Source of the DNA: Niastella sp. OAS944
Lineage (GTDB): Bacteria > Bacteroidota > Bacteroidia > Chitinophagales > Chitinophagaceae
Direction: 5' to 3'
DNA: 64,000 nt
NCBI GenBank assembly: GCA_024809215.1
Contig: JANUBW010000004.1
Location: forward strand, 310,001 to 374,000
Shown: positions 44,645-54,023 of the stretch, in pieces
Numbering within the stretch: position 1 is the stretch's first letter
Layout of the letters: every line of letters begins with the position of its first letter
Notes under the pieces: generated by a model
What the model was told of the DNA's origin: nothing
What the model saw: the letters and a program-made list of their open reading frames with translations, nothing else
Databases searched by the model: none
Translations under genes and position numbers: made by a program

Positions 44645-45889
44645 TTACTTTTTACCGAACTGTTTCACTGATTCCGAAAATTCTACATATTTAGCCGCCG
44701 CCTCTTCCACCGAAAGCCCATCAACCGCCGCCTTCCATGCCTGTTGTAAAGCAACCACACCGGCAGCTGCACCCATTGGATGGGCCATAATGCCACCACC
44801 GGCCATATACAACAGATCTACGGTGTTGGTTCTGCGATAGGTTTCGGGTGCTTGTCCACCCCATTGGCCCGATGACACCACTGGCAACAGTGGCTGATGA
44901 TCGTAAAATGGTTGCAGACATGCTTTTATTGATGCGACAACTGAATCATCACTTTCCCAGAATTTGTTTTGTATACCGTTTACATGCAGCTGATCGACCC
45001 CGGCCACACGCCATAATTTTTGATAGGCCCTGAAATCGATGCCCAGCAAAGGATGGCGGGTTAACATGCCCCAGCCATTACGGTGTGCATGTATTGCCAG
45101 TTGGCGTTGATCGCAGATCTTTTTCACGCCAGCCATACCTACATGGTTTATACTTACCATGGCGCAGGTACCACCGCTTTTTACAATGTATTCATAGCGT
45201 TGCAGCATTTCATCTATTTCGCCACTGATGTTAAATGCATACATCACTTTTTTACCTGTTTTATCAGCATGGGCATTGATCACTTTCATAATAGCATCAA
45301 CGCGATCATTGAACACAGAGTTGGCCGATGAAGACAACAGCTCATCATCTTTAATAAAATCAATACCGGCACCCACTAAGGTTTTTACCATCTCTGCAGT
45401 TTGCTGAGGCGTAAGGCCGATACTTGGTTTTATGATGGTACCTATCAGGGGCCTGTTCTCTACATTCGTAAGCTTACGACAACCACTGATGCCAAAGGCA
45501 GGACCTTTATAATGCTTTGCGTAAGATGCAGGGAGGTCAATATCCATCAGCTTTAAACCGGTGAATTGACGCAGTTCATATAAATTACCCTGCAGCGTTG
45601 AGGTTAGTACAGGCAGGTTATAACCAAAATTCTCAATGCTCCACGACACCTGTATTTCGGCCCGGTTATATTTTCCATCGCTGCTTGCCGCACCCGGAAC
45701 AGTTGGTGTGGAAACTATTTCCAACGGGGTCACTTTCTCTACCCTTGCTGCAAACCGCTGTTTCAGCTCTTCCGTTTCACCCGGTACAGCAATAAACGTC
45801 CCGGAAGATTGTTCACCAGCCAACACCGCCGCTGCTTTCTCAGGATCGAGTGGCGTTTCTATATAATATGTTCCTACTATTCGTTCCAT
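44645..45889 (-). CDS. RuBisCO-like protein, acid-sugar-phosphate decarboxylase/transcarboxylase candidate
   Basis: A 414-residue RuBisCO large-chain family protein. Active-site elements are retained: K154 in GTIIKPSIGL (RuBisCO K175), the carbamylated-Lys motif IKDDEL (K180, D181, D182, E183), HAHRNGWG (H267/H269, R270), a loop-6 Lys in GIQNKFWE (K309), SSGQWGG (338-344) and the phosphate-binding GGGIMAHPMG (364-373). The second Lys of KPKxG is Ser. A photosynthetic role is excluded by context; pairing with a DUF1537 kinase matches the OiaX/OiaT type of apionate catabolism. It is 5 bp after the GH78 gene. Confidence 0.9.
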   Translation of the reverse strand: MERIVGTYYIETPLDPEKAAAVLAGEQSSGTFIAVPGETEELKQRFAARVEKVTPLEIVSTPTVPGAASSDGKYNRAEIQVSWSIENFGYNLPVLTSTLQGNLYELRQFTGLKLMDIDLPASYAKHYKGPAFGISGCRKLTNVENRPLIGTIIKPSIGLTPQQTAEMVKTLVGAGIDFIKDDELLSSSANSVFNDRVDAIMKVINAHADKTGKKVMYAFNISGEIDEMLQRYEYIVKSGGTCAMVSINHVGMAGVKKICDQRQLAIHAHRNGWGMLTRHPLLGIDFRAYQKLWRVAGVDQLHVNGIQNKFWESDDSVVASIKACLQPFYDHQPLLPVVSSGQWGGQAPETYRRTNTVDLLYMAGGGIMAHPMGAAAGVVALQQAWKAAVDGLSVEEAAAKYVEFSESVKQFGKK

Positions 45890-45894
45890 TATTC

Positions 45895-48114
45895 TTATAA
45901 ACTTTTATATTTTACTTCGTACTCTTTGCCTGCTTCAACAGTTAATTCGTATGAATTATTTCCTTTACTTACAACAGCTCCATTTTTTACTGAAGGTTTT
46001 GACTGGCTCTTAAATTTCAAGGTACCAGTACCTTCACCGCTTTTGATCTTTATTTGCGTGGTGCTGCAATACATATCAATATCACCATGCGGTGTAGGCA
46101 CTTTGCCCTGCATCCATTGCAAACCGCCCAATACCGGTTCTGCAACCCAGCTTGTATAACCAGGAGCTGTAGGTTGTACACCTAAATAATATTTACCCAA
46201 CAGGTAAATTGGGCTGGCACCCCAGGCATGACAAAGACTTTTTCCAAACGGGCGACCATACATAGCATAGTGCTCTGCGCCTTTTTTAGAAGGATTGTAT
46301 TCTTCCCAGAAAGAAGTAGCGCCTGCCTGTAACATTCCACCCCAGTAATTCTTCATTTCATTCAACACATATTTTTGCTCGCCCATGGCACATAACGCTT
46401 CCAGTTCATAAAATCGCATGTAGGGCGTAGTGATCTTTTGAATTTTATCGTTCAGCAATACGTGTTGTTTTACCGCCTGCTTTTGTTCATTGTTGAAATA
46501 GTTAAAGAAGATGGCGAACATATTTGAGTAACGGGTTACATTATCGGTTTGTTTGCCATCAACGCGGCTGTGCACCAATGCATGTTTTTCATCGTTCCAG
46601 TATATTGAGAACAATTTGGCTTTCATATCGGCAGCCAGCTGTTTGTACATTTCTGCATTCTTGTTATCGTTTACCATATTGGCACAAAGCGCCATGGTTT
46701 CTAAACTGCGGCAGAAAAGCAATTGCTCAAAGCTTACTTCACCTTTTTTGCTTAATCCTTCGGCCCAGTCGATAAAGATCCAATCGCCGGCCAGCCCCTG
46801 CAACAAACCGTCTTTATTTCTACGACCCAGGCAATAATCCATCAGGCTTTGCATACGTGGGTAGAACTGCGTGATGAATGTTTTATCGCCGGTATACTGA
46901 TAGAGATCGTAAATACCCAGGAACCAGTAAAAGGTATAATCCATAATGGTATTGATGTGGCTGGTAACAGGATCTTTACCACGCAAAGCCATCAGCGTGC
47001 GCGATACCGAAGGCACATCAAAATACAGGTAATAGTTCATCAGGTAGCTTTGGTACGCATCGCCACTCCAGATCCAGCGGTCGCGTTTAATACCATCGAT
47101 GAAAAACTCGCGGGTGCTCAGTTGCATGGTATATGCAGCAACATCCCATATTTTATTAAGACCCGTATCTGAACAACGGAAAGAACCGCGGTTGGCAAGC
47201 GGCAGGTATTCGTATAACATTGAAACAGAATCGATGCTTACGCCGCCTTCGGTTTGAATATTCACAAAGCGGAATGCTTTTGTAAGCTCCATTACCGAAT
47301 CTTTTTTACCACTTAGGTTTACCACTACCCTATCGAGGGTTTCGCAGGTACCGGTAGCCAGGGCCTCTTCTTTTGATTCCCCATAATACAACGATACTTT
47401 ACCATTACCCTGTAATCCATGCAGGCGGATATAACCAAATGTTTCCTTACCAAAATCAACCAGCAGCGAGCCATTGCCCTTTGTACTTGCTACAGGCGAC
47501 TGCGGTTTCACCGCTAACTTAAATTGCGATGGTCTTTGTGCTGGTTCGTTAAAATTCCAACTACCTGCATTCAACCAGGTAGTGGCAGAAATATCAGAGG
47601 TTTTACCGGTTTCATCGATCCACTCTTTGTCTTCAAAAGTTACCAGCCACGATGAGTCGGTGGCAATGGTCTTTCCTTTTATGTAAATCGATGGTACATT
47701 GCCGGTACTAAACACTTTTACATTTATGCGGTGTTTACCGGCAGGTATGGTTACCTGTTGCGGAGTTCCTTCATATCCTTTTCCATCGAGCTTCAAAATG
47801 TAATTACCTTCTACAAATACATCGATCTGCTCGGGTTCAGTTAACACTACATCCTTGTGAAAATCCATCAGCACATAGTGACCATCCAGTTTCCAGAAGG
47901 GCGGAAAGAAGGAACCGCGTTCTGTACGGCGGTTCTGCATTTTATTAGCCAGCCAGATCTCAAAATCACCGGGATACCAGATCCAGGTGGCCTGGGCAGC
48001 TGCTTTGGGAGCGGGCTCCCCTTTATATGCAGGTTGCGCCTGGGTAGTGCAGGCTATCAATAATAACGATAACCAAATTGTGCGTAGCAATATGGCATTT
48101 CTGCAATTCATCAA
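45895..48114 (-). CDS. GH78 alpha-L-rhamnosidase
   Basis: A 739-residue exported enzyme (signal ending TTQAQPAYKG). N-terminal beta-sandwich domains (~30-310) precede the (alpha/alpha)6 catalytic domain. The substrate motif appears as FIDGIKRDRWIWSGDAYQS, and the later acid region as TSFWEEYNPSKKGAEHYAMYGRPFGKSLCHAWGASPIYLL. The catalytic Glu is expected in WEEYNP. It hydrolyses terminal alpha-L-rhamnose. It is 5 bp from the RuBisCO-like gene and 23 bp from the symporter gene, so rhamnoside removal, transport and acid-sugar metabolism share a transcript. Confidence 0.92.
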   Translation of the reverse strand: MMNCRNAILLRTIWLSLLLIACTTQAQPAYKGEPAPKAAAQATWIWYPGDFEIWLANKMQNRRTERGSFFPPFWKLDGHYVLMDFHKDVVLTEPEQIDVFVEGNYILKLDGKGYEGTPQQVTIPAGKHRINVKVFSTGNVPSIYIKGKTIATDSSWLVTFEDKEWIDETGKTSDISATTWLNAGSWNFNEPAQRPSQFKLAVKPQSPVASTKGNGSLLVDFGKETFGYIRLHGLQGNGKVSLYYGESKEEALATGTCETLDRVVVNLSGKKDSVMELTKAFRFVNIQTEGGVSIDSVSMLYEYLPLANRGSFRCSDTGLNKIWDVAAYTMQLSTREFFIDGIKRDRWIWSGDAYQSYLMNYYLYFDVPSVSRTLMALRGKDPVTSHINTIMDYTFYWFLGIYDLYQYTGDKTFITQFYPRMQSLMDYCLGRRNKDGLLQGLAGDWIFIDWAEGLSKKGEVSFEQLLFCRSLETMALCANMVNDNKNAEMYKQLAADMKAKLFSIYWNDEKHALVHSRVDGKQTDNVTRYSNMFAIFFNYFNNEQKQAVKQHVLLNDKIQKITTPYMRFYELEALCAMGEQKYVLNEMKNYWGGMLQAGATSFWEEYNPSKKGAEHYAMYGRPFGKSLCHAWGASPIYLLGKYYLGVQPTAPGYTSWVAEPVLGGLQWMQGKVPTPHGDIDMYCSTTQIKIKSGEGTGTLKFKSQSKPSVKNGAVVSKGNNSYELTVEAGKEYEVKYKSL

Positions 48115-48137
48115 GGATAGTTTTATAAATACAAAAA

Positions 48138-49721
48138 TTAGTGTCCGTTAAATACTATATATAAAGTCACCATCACTGCAACCAGCAATCCCCACATAAC
48201 CCAAACCTGTTTATCGGGTTTACCCGCGCTTTTAAAGTACGTTGCCTGTTGCAATTGTAGCGCGCCTTTTTTATCCAGTATTGATATTATATAGGTCATA
48301 GCGCTTAACACTACAAACAGGTAAAACGACAACAACAGGAAATGCGGCCATACAGGTGATGGTATTACCCACAAATATAAGATCCCTACCACCAGGCAAA
48401 ACGCCGTTCCAACAGTCAATACATAATTGATGGCTTTTGCAGTAGTTCTTTTCCAAAGCACGCCAAACAAAAAGGCCACTGTCATTGGCGGCGCCAAGAA
48501 GCCAAGGACAGATTGAAACACATTGAACAGGTTCAACCTGTCCTTTAATGCATCGATGGCCAGCGCCACTGTAACAGATAACAATGCCCCTACTACCGTA
48601 ATGATACGGCCAATGCGAACAATGTCTTTATTGGTAGCTTCGGGTTTATATTTCTTTATATAAATATCCATGGTGAATACCGTGCTCACGGAGTTGAGCG
48701 AAGCGCCGATGGTGCTTATTAAACAAGCTACCAGTACTACAATGATCAACCCTTTCATACCCGGCGGGAACAAATTGGTTACCATTACCAGGTACGCCTC
48801 ATCGGGGTTCTTCAAATGCGGATATAAAATATAACAGATAACCCCGGGTATCATAAACAAAGGCACATCCAGTATTTTCAACCAACCAATAAAGTTGGCG
48901 CCCAGTTGTCCTTCCTTCAGGCTTTTTGCACCAAGTACCGATTGCACCATCGATTGTTCGGTACAAAAGAACCATACTCCCATAATGGGGTAACCGAGCA
49001 GAATAGCCGGCCAGGGGAAATCTTTATCGTTTGCCGACAGGAATAAATTCCAGTAATGTTTGGGCGTTTTTTCATAAACGGCCATTATACCCCCGGCTTT
49101 AGATACACCAATACCTACCAGCACCAGCGATACGGCGATCAATAGCAACATTTGGAATACGCTTGTATAGGCAATGGTCTTTAACCCGCCTGCTATTACA
49201 AACAGGGTAGCCACCACTACCATGATGATAACGGACAGCCACATTTCAAAACCCAGCAATTGCCTTATGAGTACACCACCGGCAAATAAGCCAAGCGATA
49301 ACCAGCTGATAAGAATCGTGATCAATGTATACCAGGCCAGAATGTTTCGGGTGTTCTCACCAAACCGTTTTCCCAGGAACTCAGGTAATGTAGATACGTT
49401 AGCGCCCAGGTAACGGGGTGCAAATACCACGGCCAGCATAAGTATGAACACAAATGCATACCAGGCAAAATTACCGGCCACTATACCGGTTGAATAACCG
49501 ATACTGGCTGAGGCTACCAGCATGGAAGGCCCCACATTGGTACCCCACATGGTAAAGCCGATACTCGCCCAACCCAGGGAACGATCGGCCAGGAATAGGT
49601 TCTCGTCTTTGTTCTTTTTTTGTACAAAACTTACCCAATACCCAATAGCGATGAGGATAAACAGGTAAATGCCTACAATAACAAAGTCAATTGGTTTTAA
49701 AAGGTCATAGATGGCGTTCAT
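48138..49721 (-). CDS. Sodium:solute symporter (SSS family)
   Basis: A 527-residue membrane protein with about 13-14 hydrophobic segments. The N-terminal Asp-loop ENLFLADRSLGWASIGFTMWGTNVGPSM and the ACLISTIGASLNSVSTVFTMDIYIKKY stretch (Na+ binding helix 8) are typical of sugar-type SSS carriers. It likely imports a mono- or disaccharide freed by the neighbouring glycosidases. The GH78 gene follows it by 23 bp. Upstream is a repeat-containing gap of 150 bp. Confidence 0.9.
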   Translation of the reverse strand: MNAIYDLLKPIDFVIVGIYLFILIAIGYWVSFVQKKNKDENLFLADRSLGWASIGFTMWGTNVGPSMLVASASIGYSTGIVAGNFAWYAFVFILMLAVVFAPRYLGANVSTLPEFLGKRFGENTRNILAWYTLITILISWLSLGLFAGGVLIRQLLGFEMWLSVIIMVVVATLFVIAGGLKTIAYTSVFQMLLLIAVSLVLVGIGVSKAGGIMAVYEKTPKHYWNLFLSANDKDFPWPAILLGYPIMGVWFFCTEQSMVQSVLGAKSLKEGQLGANFIGWLKILDVPLFMIPGVICYILYPHLKNPDEAYLVMVTNLFPPGMKGLIIVVLVACLISTIGASLNSVSTVFTMDIYIKKYKPEATNKDIVRIGRIITVVGALLSVTVALAIDALKDRLNLFNVFQSVLGFLAPPMTVAFLFGVLWKRTTAKAINYVLTVGTAFCLVVGILYLWVIPSPVWPHFLLLSFYLFVVLSAMTYIISILDKKGALQLQQATYFKSAGKPDKQVWVMWGLLVAVMVTLYIVFNGH

Positions 49722-49782
49722 CGTTGTTTATTAGGTGAAATGTTCTTATATGAATAGTTTTCGATTCAAGAGTCGATTATCA

Positions 49783-49870
49783 TCTGTTACCGGTTACCGG
49801 TTGCCAGTTGCCAGGGCGCGGCCTCCGTTGTATTTCCCGGGAACCGGAAACTGGCAACGGGTACCTGTGG
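49783..49870. repeat. Heptanucleotide inverted array (GGTTACC / GGAAACT type)
   Basis: TGTTACC, GGTTACC, GGTTGCC, AGTTGCC units (from about 49788) face GGAACC, GGAAACT, GGCAACG, GGTACCT units (about 49841-49868). It lies between the Gfo/Idh and symporter genes. Confidence 0.85.
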
Positions 49871-49871
49871 G

Positions 49872-50936
49872 TTATAAACCATAATTTTTCAACAACTCAC
49901 TCACCTTCACGGGTGCGCCTGTTTGCAACGACTTATCCATAGCCTGTAACAACGCAATAGTACCAATACCTTCTTTCAGATCGGGATAAGCAGTTGTATT
50001 ATTGGTAATGCTGTCGGCAAAATATTCCAGGTAATTCTGGTATTCACCGGCATGGTGACTTTGACCTTCAAAACGGAAATAATACTTAATTGTCTTATCG
50101 CCCCATTGAACAATTTTTTCTTCACCGGTCTTATCAGTGATAGCATAACGTAATTCATGATAATCGGCCTGAGAGGCACCTTCGGTTCCCCGTAAGATCA
50201 CGCTCATGCCGCTGTCTCTTTGCGCAGGTTGAATAGGCCCGGTATACGCACCACTTACCCGCGCTATACGGCCATCTGTTGATCTGAATATAAAATGCAT
50301 GGTATCTTCATTCTTCAATCCCGCTGTTTTTCCATTGCTGCTGATCATTCCATATCCCATTACTTCTTCAACATTGGGCATATACCAACGGATAAAATCT
50401 ACCGGGTGGCTTAAACCACCATACAGCCATTTGAACGAACTTTCCAATGCCCAGGGCTTTTCTAAAAACCAGCGATGATCGGCATGGTAATGACTTTCCA
50501 CAGTTATAAGATCCCCTATTAATCCTGCTTCAAAATCTTTCCGCTGTCTTTTAGCAGGTTCAAAAAACCGGGAGCTTTGACCTACAAACAATTTCTTTCC
50601 TGTTTTTTCTACCAGATCAAGTAATTCCTTTGCATCTGCCAGGTTATCAATTAAAGGCTTGGTACAGATCACATGTTTGTTAGCCTGCAATGCCTGTTTA
50701 ATATGAGTTGCATGTAATTTATCGGGCGTATAGATAGCAATGATATCGATCTCCTGATCGTTTAGCATATCATCATACTTTGTAGTATAATTAAAGAACT
50801 GAAACTCTTTGCTGCGATGTTTACACAGCTCTTCATTCATATCGCAAATAGTCTTCAGTTTTACTTTGGTGCTATTGAGGGCTGCAGACATGGTAGAACG
50901 ACCTTCTCCCAACCCTAAAATTCCTATTGTTAACAT
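49872..50936 (-). CDS. Gfo/Idh/MocA-family oxidoreductase
   Basis: A 354-residue NAD(P)-dependent dehydrogenase. The N-terminal Rossmann motif is IGILGLGEGRS and the nicotinamide-binding EKP equivalent is CTKPL. The C-terminal domain carries KWLYGGLSHPVDFIRWYMP, which places the family His. There is no signal peptide, so it should be cytoplasmic. It may oxidise a monosaccharide released by the locus; D-apiose dehydrogenases belong to this superfamily, which makes the neighbourhood suggestive, but the substrate is inference. Its downstream gap holds a heptamer array. Confidence 0.88.
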   Translation of the reverse strand: MLTIGILGLGEGRSTMSAALNSTKVKLKTICDMNEELCKHRSKEFQFFNYTTKYDDMLNDQEIDIIAIYTPDKLHATHIKQALQANKHVICTKPLIDNLADAKELLDLVEKTGKKLFVGQSSRFFEPAKRQRKDFEAGLIGDLITVESHYHADHRWFLEKPWALESSFKWLYGGLSHPVDFIRWYMPNVEEVMGYGMISSNGKTAGLKNEDTMHFIFRSTDGRIARVSGAYTGPIQPAQRDSGMSVILRGTEGASQADYHELRYAITDKTGEEKIVQWGDKTIKYYFRFEGQSHHAGEYQNYLEYFADSITNNTTAYPDLKEGIGTIALLQAMDKSLQTGAPVKVSELLKNYGL

Positions 50937-50950
50937 ATGAGTGTTTATGA

Positions 50951-51027
50951 TTCTAAGTTTATAGTTTGTTAGTTATTCAGTTCGTTAGTTATTCAGTTAA
51001 TAACCCAAAACTGAACAACTGAATAAC
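50951..51027. repeat. Tandem 16-bp/8-bp array and inverted copy
   Basis: GTTAGTTATTCAGTTC is followed by GTTAGTTATTCAGTTA in tandem (about 50967-50999); each is two 8-bp units. AACTGAACAACTGAATAAC (about 51009-51027) is the inverted form. It is between the beta-helix and Gfo/Idh genes. Confidence 0.78.
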
Positions 51028-51030
51028 TTG

Positions 51031-52905
51031 TTACTTTTTTATCCCTTTGTATTCATCTTCCAATCCCGCTCTGTTCCTGATACTATCCGCTACCATCGGT
51101 CCATTGTTCTCCCAGGTATTACCGGGCCCATTTGAGTTCTTCATGAATTTATCTACCTCACAAAAGTTGTCTTTTAAAGTAATATAAGAAGAACCTTCAT
51201 CGAGGTACATATAGAAGAAATGGTTGGGATCGTGTGCGTATGGCGCTTTCAAAATGGTATGTACATAGTTCTCGCTTATAACAGAACCGGGCTGGGCCGA
51301 TAGCGTATATATGCCGGCTACATCGTACATGTGTTTGGCATAGTGGTGCACCAGGTTGGCATGAATGCGATTATTGCGCATGGCATTGATGGTTTTCGTC
51401 CAGCCCCAGCCTACACAAATACCACTGTATGGAAGATCGCTTAATTCGTTGTGATCGATATTTATGCCTTGTACATAACCGGCGCTGATGCCTACGCAGC
51501 CCCAGTCTTCATTGGCGCAATTGGTAATGTAACTATTGCTGATGGTAAGTTTGCGACATAATTCGCGTTCATCTGCCGGGTTGTAAGGCAAATGCGTTTC
51601 AAATGATGGGTCAGAAAAATAACCAGCCTGTATAGCCGTTCCGGCAATGTCGTAGAAGGTACAACCTATAACGGTATCGTATTGCGTTCCTTTTATATAA
51701 TCGAGCCCGGTAGCAGCCATATTGGAAAAGCTGCAGCGTTCAAAACCGGTATTTTTTACAAACTGTAATTCAATACCACCGGGTTGGCGACCGATCCAGC
51801 CCTGGTTTTCCAAACCCTTTTTATCGGGTGTACCCGGGACCTTTAATTTATAGGCATCCAACAAAAACATACCGGCCTGTAAAGGAACATGGCCTGCCTG
51901 TGAAGGGCGCAACCAGGTTGTATGTTTAAAATCGAGGCCTTTGAAATATACGTGTGAAACAGGATTGTCAATAGAACCTTCTACACGGGCAATGGTTTGT
52001 AAATAGGGGGCCACCACCTGTGCCGTTTGCATATTTTCATTATTACGCGGCCAGTATACGATGCGTTGTTTTTGTACATCGAGAAACCATTCGCCGGGCT
52101 CATCTAAAAACTGAATGGCATTGGTAAGAAAGAAAGCGGAGTTACCGGTTTTCTGTGAGATCCAGGGAGCCGGCCAGGGATGTTCCGATTGAATGCGGCT
52201 TTCTGGTTGGTAAAAGCTTAGCAAAGCGCTATCACCTTTTACTGTAACCGACTTTATACGCAGAATGGCAATAGCCCACCACTGGTGAATGACCATTTCC
52301 AAACCAGCCGCTTTTTCCCAGCCAGCTGTTTTTGGTTTTGGGATCCAGCATTGTTCTGTTTGATGATTCCAGGAAAGAATACGGTTCATGCTATCGGCGT
52401 TCCGGTCGCGGGCGCGCATGGCTTTTTTATCGTTTACCCATAATTGTCTGAAGTCGAGCAAACGGCCTGCTTCAACCGGTGCATCGGCAACCCATACTTT
52501 TCCCTGGGCGGCTGCGGGCAAACCAGTGATCTTTTCGGTTGCTTTTTGCCAGCCTTTAACCTGCAAGCCACCACTTATTACGGGTTTAGCGCCAGGCGCG
52601 GCTTCAATGATCGTTGGGCTTGAAGGCGTTCCGGAATCTTCAGGGCGTACAAATAAAGGTTCACTCAATGCATATACGCCGTTTGTTATAATTATATGAA
52701 TACCGTTTGCTATTGCCGGATCGTTCAACCGGCGCAATTCCCTTGCTTTACGTAAGGCCATTGCCACCGTGGCCACGGGTTTATCTTTTGTACCCGGGTT
52801 GGCATCTGACCCATTGGGCGACACCCAAATATCTGCAGCCTTTGCCGCCAAACCCAGGCAAACAAAAAGGGCTAAAGCAATCGTGTAATTAAAAAACTGT
52901 TTCAT
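51031..52905 (-). CDS. Right-handed beta-helix glycoside hydrolase-like protein (GH141-like)
   Basis: A 624-residue exported protein (signal MKQFFNYTIALALFVCLGLAAKA). It opens with IWVSPNGSDANPGTKDKPVATVAMALRKAREL, as in DUF1565/GH141-type beta-helix enzymes. The C-terminal half has successive helix-rung motifs (LTISNSYITNCANEDWGCVGISAG, NIDHNELSDLPYSGICVGWGW, NNRIHANLVHHYAKHM). Length and architecture match GH141, whose Bacteroides member removes 2-O-methyl-L-fucose from rhamnogalacturonan-II. The assignment is by architecture, not by catalytic residues. It is 16 bp after the TIM-barrel lipoprotein gene. Confidence 0.8.
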   Translation of the reverse strand: MKQFFNYTIALALFVCLGLAAKAADIWVSPNGSDANPGTKDKPVATVAMALRKARELRRLNDPAIANGIHIIITNGVYALSEPLFVRPEDSGTPSSPTIIEAAPGAKPVISGGLQVKGWQKATEKITGLPAAAQGKVWVADAPVEAGRLLDFRQLWVNDKKAMRARDRNADSMNRILSWNHQTEQCWIPKPKTAGWEKAAGLEMVIHQWWAIAILRIKSVTVKGDSALLSFYQPESRIQSEHPWPAPWISQKTGNSAFFLTNAIQFLDEPGEWFLDVQKQRIVYWPRNNENMQTAQVVAPYLQTIARVEGSIDNPVSHVYFKGLDFKHTTWLRPSQAGHVPLQAGMFLLDAYKLKVPGTPDKKGLENQGWIGRQPGGIELQFVKNTGFERCSFSNMAATGLDYIKGTQYDTVIGCTFYDIAGTAIQAGYFSDPSFETHLPYNPADERELCRKLTISNSYITNCANEDWGCVGISAGYVQGINIDHNELSDLPYSGICVGWGWTKTINAMRNNRIHANLVHHYAKHMYDVAGIYTLSAQPGSVISENYVHTILKAPYAHDPNHFFYMYLDEGSSYITLKDNFCEVDKFMKNSNGPGNTWENNGPMVADSIRNRAGLEDEYKGIKK

Positions 52906-52921
52906 GTTGTTCTAAAAACCT

Positions 52922-53824
52922 TTATTGAAATATCGACTTCATATAGGCGGTGTTAGCGCCAAAATTCTTCTTCACATTACGGGGATCATTTTGATCTCTT
53001 GACCTTTCGATCACCAGCCAACCTGTCCAACCCATTTTCTGTAAAGTAAGCTTCACCTGGTTCATATTGATCTGCGGATCGTTTTGCAGCCATACACTGT
53101 CTTTGTTGGTGCAATGGATCTGGCAAATACGATTTTTACCCAGGATAGCCATCTCTTTATACAGGTCTCTTCCATTCCGCAGGGGATTGGCGAAATTGAA
53201 ATAGATCTGAATGGCGGGTGAGCCAATATCTTTTAACAGCTTTACTTCTTCCGTAGCACTTAACGCGGTTTCGATACCAATAACAACACCTGCATCCTCC
53301 GCTATTTTACCTACAGCTTTCAATCGCTCTACCACTGCAGGACGCAACTCTGGATATTTAACCAGATCGCCTTTTATACCCAATGGCAGAAAACCCACTT
53401 TTACGTTCATCTGCTTCATGGTCTTTATGCAATCTTCCACTGCTTTTACTGCAGTTGGTCTTTCAGGAAATGATTGCGCATAAAAACCCGTCATACCCAG
53501 TGAAGGTATCTCCAGGTTCAGTTCTTTGGCTTTATTTAAGAACAACTGACGAATAGAATCATTTGCCAGCTGGTTATCGAACGTTTCACGGTTACCCAAA
53601 CCACCCATATCTATCTCTACCCCATCGGCCCCGATCTCTTTCGTTAATTGAAAAGCGCTTAACTTTTGTCTTTTCAAGATCATGAGGTCAATAACTGCAA
53701 TCTTGTAGCCTTGTTGTGCGTTCTTAGGTTGGGCTACGCTTGTGCTTTGTTGTTGCTTGCTTGCAGAACAAGCAGCCAGAATAACTCCTAACAACGCAAT
53801 CGAAAATATACTTTGCTTTTTCAT
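52922..53824 (-). CDS. Exported TIM-barrel lipoprotein of the sugar phosphate isomerase/epimerase family
   Basis: A 300-residue xylose-isomerase-like TIM barrel. It starts with a lipobox (MKKQSIFSIALLGVILAAC, C19), so it sits in the envelope, which is odd for a family named for cytoplasmic sugar phosphates. Barrel signatures: AFQLTKEIGADGVEIDMGG, GVVIGIETALSATEEV, GSPAIQIYFNFANPL, CQIHCTNKD, WLVIERSRD. The metal ligands would be E, D, H and E on these strands. It probably acts on a free sugar or acid in the periplasm. It is the first of a pair with the beta-helix gene. Confidence 0.83.
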   Translation of the reverse strand: MKKQSIFSIALLGVILAACSASKQQQSTSVAQPKNAQQGYKIAVIDLMILKRQKLSAFQLTKEIGADGVEIDMGGLGNRETFDNQLANDSIRQLFLNKAKELNLEIPSLGMTGFYAQSFPERPTAVKAVEDCIKTMKQMNVKVGFLPLGIKGDLVKYPELRPAVVERLKAVGKIAEDAGVVIGIETALSATEEVKLLKDIGSPAIQIYFNFANPLRNGRDLYKEMAILGKNRICQIHCTNKDSVWLQNDPQINMNQVKLTLQKMGWTGWLVIERSRDQNDPRNVKKNFGANTAYMKSIFQ

Positions 53825-53839
53825 ATTAATTTATGTGTC

Positions 53840-54020
53840 GTAAAACGTGAAAGGATTGCCGAATTTTAAGACTCGCTTCTTCGGCAATCGGCAATCGGCA
53901 ATGGTTCCCGAAGTTTCTGGCCTCGCTACTGTTTTCCTGTCAGCTATTGATTAGCGTGCTGCACATAGAACAACCTTGTCAACTTGTCAACTTGTTAACT
54001 TGTTAACTTATTAACTCGTC
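53840..54020. repeat. Repeat cluster: CGGCAAT heptamers and CTTGTCAA octamers
   Basis: CGGCAAT repeated three times from about 53880, a GTGCTGCACAT core (53958), then six octamers CTTGTCAA, CTTGTCAA, CTTGTTAA, CTTGTTAA, CTTATTAA, CTCGTCAA (about 53971-54018) running up to the esterase stop. Confidence 0.85.
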
Positions 54021-54023
54021 AAC

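Noticed and set aside
44645-45889. Photosynthetic or carbon-fixing RuBisCO
   Set aside because: No small subunit, no phosphoribulokinase, KPKxG motif altered, and the neighbours are glycosidases and an acid-sugar kinase.
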